A stretch of 64,000 nucleotides of DNA from SHAN690 sp038131955 (GTDB lineage: Bacteria; Bacteroidota; Bacteroidia; Flavobacteriales_G; Salibacteraceae), in the NCBI GenBank assembly GCA_038131955.1, contig JAYPQK010000002.1:62001-126000 (forward strand), read 5' to 3'. The notes beneath the pieces are model-generated. The model was not told where the DNA came from and did not search any database. It worked only from the letters and a program-made list of their open reading frames with translations. Positions within the stretch are counted from its first letter, which is position 1; each line of letters starts with the position of its first letter. This document shows, piece after piece, positions 61,010-64,000 of the stretch. A program made the translations under genes and the position numbers.

Positions 61010-61036
61010 CAAAGGTAGATGTTTATATATTCCCAA
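61010..61036 (-). promoter_or_regulatory. Promoter of the helicase leader
   Basis: TACCTTTG (61017 to 61010), extended by CACC, is a good -7 box. A TTG at 61036-61034 is 16 bp upstream, slightly short of usual -33 spacing. Confidence 0.5.
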
Positions 61037-61101
61037 AAACATGGGGACAACTTTCCTAACAGAATTTGTAAGGAGGGCGGATTAACCGTAACCTTGTACA
61101 T

Positions 61102-61326
61102 ATGGCAAAATCCTCACATACATTCAGCAAAAGACAACGCGAAAAGGAAAAAGCGAAGCGCAAGAAAGAGAAGCGCGAGAAGATGGAAGAACGCAAGCAA
61201 GAGCGCGCGGAATCCAACGATTCTGGAATTGAGATCGATTGGGATCTTGCTCCGGAGAACAACACCTTGAGCAAGGAAGAAGAGAAAAAGAAGGAATCGA
61301 TCGAGCAGAAGTATCAAGACGATTGA
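61102..61326 (+). CDS. Small lysine- and glutamate-rich protein, helicase-neighbour family
   Basis: A 74-residue cytosolic protein. The first 40 residues are densely charged (KRQREKEKAKRKKEKRE), followed by an acidic IDWDLAPENNTL turn and a KEEEKKK tail. Bacteroidota carry similar short charged proteins next to cold-shock and DEAD-box genes, so a role in RNA handling is possible. It is divergent from the helicase gene, separated by the leader and the two promoters. Confidence 0.75.
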   Translation: MAKSSHTFSKRQREKEKAKRKKEKREKMEERKQERAESNDSGIEIDWDLAPENNTLSKEEEKKKESIEQKYQDD

Positions 61327-61373
61327 ACCAAGGTCTGAATGACGTATTTTCACCTGCATTCAATCCATTCGCT

Positions 61374-61703
61374 ATGAAAAAGCTCTCCATTGTTGCCGTG
61401 GCACTTGTCTTTGCGGCTTGTAGTTCTCAACTGGCTACACCTACGCAGGCTGATGCAGATCGAGGTGCGGCCATGCATCAAGGTCTCACCTTGGCTCAAT
61501 TACAGGAAGGTAAGAAGCTCTATGCCGCGGAATGTAACCGATGCCATCCTTTGAAGGATCCTGCCAAGTGGACCGCTGCTGAGTGGTCTGAGATCATGCC
61601 GAAGATGATCAAAGGAGTAGAGAAGAAGGGAGGCGTGCTCACCGACGAGCAGAAGGACAACCTCCTTCTATACGCCCAGACCATGGCGAAGAAAGGGGCT
61701 TAG
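61374..61703 (+). CDS. Cytochrome c lipoprotein
   Basis: A 109-residue lipoprotein from the ATG at 61374. The signal ends in FAAC (Cys16), then a haem motif CNRCH (54-58) and a Met-containing EIMPKMIKGVEKKG segment (Met75 and Met78 as possible axial ligands). Haem is attached outside the cytosol, giving a small electron carrier anchored to a membrane. No oxidase or dehydrogenase gene is adjacent, so its partners are unknown. A longer frame from 61239 overlaps the previous gene and is unlikely. Confidence 0.88.
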   Translation: MKKLSIVAVALVFAACSSQLATPTQADADRGAAMHQGLTLAQLQEGKKLYAAECNRCHPLKDPAKWTAAEWSEIMPKMIKGVEKKGGVLTDEQKDNLLLYAQTMAKKGA

Positions 61704-61713
61704 GTTTGATGTC

Positions 61714-63642
61714 CTACATCGCCTCAAACCTCAAACGGATCTTCTCCAAGCTTTCAGCTGAACCAACCACAGAGACGATGTCACCCACACGCAGACGCGT
61801 GTAGCCATGCGAAATGATGATCTCGCCACGCCTCTTTACAGATAAAATAATGGTGTCGCTTGGAAGTCTTAGATCGCGAATAAGCATTCCATGCATCTCT
61901 TCGTCGCCGACTTCTACATCCATCGTCTGTTGACTTCCTTCCGAACCAAGCAGGAGGGAGGCAGCCACCGGCGAACGAACGAACTGATCTAAAAGACTCA
62001 CGGTGGCGGTAGAAGGTTCTACGATCAGTGCACCTAAGTCGTGAAATCGATTGAAGTTTACTCGATCATTCAGTCGAACGACGATCTCTTTGATACCCAC
62101 GTTCTCCAATATCAAGTTGCACAATCCCAGGTTCTCTTCATCGGAGAGCAGCAGCACGACGGCATCTCCTTTACGGATATTGATCTTCTCCAACGAAGCC
62201 AAGCTCAGGTCGTCGATCTGATGGAGTACGATATCCGGTGATTCCTGGGGTTTGTACAGGCCGTGGTGTCCTACTACCTCAGCATTCCATCCATGGACCA
62301 TCAGTTGTCTGGCAAGTGCCCAACCTTGGTTGTCAGGTCCGAAAATGAAGACGTCCCTCACACCGTCGTATTCTGGTGCATTCGTGGGAATGTGCGCCTC
62401 CTTGACTTTGATCAATGCCCATTTGAAGAGGGGAGGACCAATGAACTGGTTCAATACTATGACTCCTACGATGATCGAAGAGAATTGAGCACCCCATTCG
62501 GGAAACTCGTTCGCGACTTGCATGGCAAGTCCGAGTCCCACCCCAGCTTGCGTGACGAACGGCATCCAGCCGATCTTAAGAAAGAGGGGAGGATCGCCAG
62601 CCAACATCGTACCTGATACCGCTCCAAGCACCAAGGACAGCAAGCGCACTCCAAACAGGATGATGGCTACCAAGAGTACGTTCCACAACACATGAATATC
62701 CAGAGATGCGCCGGTTAGCGTGAAGAAGGCGGCGTAGATCGGCAGACCGTAGTATTCGATGAACGTCTGGAACTCGGCTCGGAAGCGGCTGTAGTTGGTC
62801 ACCATGAAACTGGCGACGATACACGTCAGAAGAGGTTCAAAGTGAAAGCCGTTCTCGACCCAAGGTGTCGTGGCTTGACTCAGCCAATGGGAAAAGAAGA
62901 ATACGCTGTAGCAGGTGAGGAGTACGAGCACTCCTTTCAAATGTGAGTGCACACGAACAGAGAAAAGGGCTTGTATCACTTTATTCAATGCAAGACCCAG
63001 TATTAGAGCTACCGAAAGCTCTGCCGTCAACACAAGCAGAAATGCGGGATCCATGTCCGTTCCCGAGATCATCGTCCGTGCCAGAGAGAAACAGATCGCA
63101 AAGAGCACGATGACCAGTACATCCTTGATCACGGTGACACCAATGGACATGCGGGTAAACGGACCTTTGGCTCGCATCTCATTGATCACGGCGATCGCAG
63201 AAGACGGGGATCGAGCAATGAAGATCGTAGCGATAAGAATGGAAACCGCGATCTTAGCGTAGGTCGACATTTCCCACATGAATGGGATATAGTCAGCAAG
63301 CCAGAATACGGCCAATGCACTGAAGAGGAACGTGACGACGAGCTGACCAAAAACATTCCAAACTATGCTCTTGAATTGAGACCGTATATCCTTGAGGAAT
63401 AATTCGTTACCTGCCGCTAGTGCAATGAAGGCTAAAGCCAGATCATTAACGAAAGATAGGCCCTTGATGGACGCCTCTGGTAAGAATTTCAGTACGTAAG
63501 GACCACAGATAAGTCCGGCTACCAAGAATCCCGTGATGAGGGGAAGTTTGATCCTCTGAAAGAACTTAGAGGCATAGGCTGAGGCAAATAAGACCCAGAC
63601 AAAGGCTACAACGTAGACCAGTATTTCAGTGACTTCCGGCAA
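61714..63642 (-). CDS. CPA2-type K+/H+ or Na+/H+ antiporter with TrkA domains
   Basis: A 642-residue transporter. The antiporter part (about 1-400) has around a dozen helices, with the LITGFLVAGLICGPY and LAAGNELFL segments. A TrkA-N/RCK nucleotide-binding domain (about 415-530) contains FIFGPDNQGWALAR, where the usual GxGxxG has been altered to GPDNQG. A TrkA-C domain (about 555-642) follows with MLIRDLRLP and DIVSVVGS. It resembles KefB-like CPA2 proteins. It is convergent with the cytochrome gene, 10 bp apart. The ion cannot be told from sequence. Confidence 0.9.
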   Translation of the reverse strand: MPEVTEILVYVVAFVWVLFASAYASKFFQRIKLPLITGFLVAGLICGPYVLKFLPEASIKGLSFVNDLALAFIALAAGNELFLKDIRSQFKSIVWNVFGQLVVTFLFSALAVFWLADYIPFMWEMSTYAKIAVSILIATIFIARSPSSAIAVINEMRAKGPFTRMSIGVTVIKDVLVIVLFAICFSLARTMISGTDMDPAFLLVLTAELSVALILGLALNKVIQALFSVRVHSHLKGVLVLLTCYSVFFFSHWLSQATTPWVENGFHFEPLLTCIVASFMVTNYSRFRAEFQTFIEYYGLPIYAAFFTLTGASLDIHVLWNVLLVAIILFGVRLLSLVLGAVSGTMLAGDPPLFLKIGWMPFVTQAGVGLGLAMQVANEFPEWGAQFSSIIVGVIVLNQFIGPPLFKWALIKVKEAHIPTNAPEYDGVRDVFIFGPDNQGWALARQLMVHGWNAEVVGHHGLYKPQESPDIVLHQIDDLSLASLEKINIRKGDAVVLLLSDEENLGLCNLILENVGIKEIVVRLNDRVNFNRFHDLGALIVEPSTATVSLLDQFVRSPVAASLLLGSEGSQQTMDVEVGDEEMHGMLIRDLRLPSDTIILSVKRRGEIIISHGYTRLRVGDIVSVVGSAESLEKIRLRFEAM

Positions 63643-63763
63643 GTAGGTTGATTTCGGGGCAGAAAATAGACATTATTATGAGATTGAAATGGTCGGGATA
63701 TAAACCTGAAGAATCTCATGACGACATTCCGTACTTTCATCGAGCGAACTCACCAAATCTGCA

Positions 63764-64000
63764 ATGATCAGAGCTACACTGATTATCATCTTATTATGCA
63801 TAGTCGAGTTTCAGGCCACTGCCCAGGCCTTCCGAAACTTCAATGTCGAAGAAGGCCTGAATACAAATCGATTGCATGAAGTCTTTCAAGACAGCAGGGG
63901 GGGTCGTATGGATAGGAACTGAAAATGGAGTAGTTGGATTTGATGGAAATGAGTTTGAGCACTACTCTGATGGAGATGGTCTTGCTGGTCGCATGATCAT
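63764..64000 (+). CDS. Start of a propeller-type sensor gene, out of frame after a poly-G tract
   Basis: An ATG at 63764 opens a frame with a signal peptide (about residues 3-21, ending TAQA), then FNVEEGLNTNRLHEVFQDSRG, the pattern of two-component regulator propeller (Reg_prop) repeats. The run of seven G at 63897-63903 shifts the frame so that a stop comes at 63920-63922. Six G would continue as VVWIGTENGVVGFDG, the next conserved piece. The rest lies beyond the window. The gene may be phase-variable or a base-call artefact. Its later domains (histidine kinase or SpoIIE phosphatase) are unknown. Confidence 0.65.
63897..63903. repeat. Homopolymer of seven G in the propeller gene
   Basis: Seven consecutive G (in the DSRG region) break the reading frame of the propeller gene. 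Changing the length by one base restores it. Such tracts slip often in replication and are also a common sequencing error. Confidence 0.9.

Noticed and set aside
1..64000. CRISPR array, prophage or toxin-antitoxin island
   Set aside because: No regularly spaced repeats, cas genes, phage structural genes or clear toxin-antitoxin pairs were seen.

Overview
The window looks like a chromosomal segment of a marine-type Bacteroidota, most likely order Flavobacteriales (inference). The support is a type B T9SS-sorted protein, a START-like protein, a YtxJ-type protein, a BatA-domain protein, SiaB and SiaC relatives, and a recurring promoter box TAnnTTTG, often extended to TTTGCACC. GC content looks moderate. 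There is no rRNA, CRISPR array, intact prophage or insertion sequence. One tRNA (CAT anticodon) is present.

Layout. 1-4 kb: the 3' end of hemF converges on a reverse operon of rhodanese, DUF368 lipid-carrier transporter and aroE, followed by a large TPR protein. 4-7.4 kb: glmM, a cysteine desulfurase and an MBL hydrolase run forward. 7.4-11.8 kb: a dihydroorotase-like protein lacking active-site residues overlaps a BatA/VWA protein, next to a protein with two SiaB-type kinase domains. 11.8-17.5 kb: YkgJ protein, small membrane proteins, PIN-PhoH ATPase, a glycosyltransferase and an LptF/LptG permease. 17.6-25.5 kb: tRNA, lpdA, DUF4389 and membrane proteins, M48 protease, rRNA/tRNA methyltransferase, YtxJ, an EGF-like lipoprotein, a CorA with GTN in place of GMN, and a Gre-like factor. 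25.6-29.1 kb: a KAS III enzyme behind a 24-bp inverted repeat, then an Lrp/AsnC regulator separated by a perfect 25-bp palindrome from two divergent orphan genes. One of these looks like an isolated N-terminal piece of an acyl-adenylating enzyme. 29-40 kb: mainly housekeeping and envelope genes, including recQ, an M14 peptidase, an FKBP, a desaturase, an AI-2E-type permease, a flavoprotein and a CvfB-like protein.

40-42.4 kb holds signs of decay. A dps gene next to oxyR carries an in-frame TAG. A heavy-metal RND efflux operon appears reduced to a His-rich leader gene and a 91-codon scar. After typA and rnd, 46.0-49.5 kb is a tight four-gene operon for the lower meta-cleavage pathway (hydratase, acetaldehyde dehydrogenase, aldolase, decarboxylase). 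It would turn 2-oxo-3-hexenedioate into pyruvate and acetyl-CoA, but no ring-cleavage genes are in view. 50-59.5 kb: DsbA-like, LysE, POT transporter, a frameshifted GNAT, a SiaC-like protein, a prohibitin-like protein, a T9SS type B secreted protein and rmuC. 59.5-64 kb: an RhlE-type helicase with a roughly 200-nt structured leader, a small charged protein, a cytochrome c lipoprotein, a CPA2 antiporter, and the start of a sensor or propeller gene thrown out of frame by a run of seven Gs.

Best candidates for something new are the Lrp-palindrome-orphan ANL fragment locus, the tandem SiaB kinase together with a SiaC lacking its phosphorylatable Thr, the helicase leader RNA, and the poly-G tract. 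Several broken genes could be real decay, phase variation or assembly error, and reads would decide.
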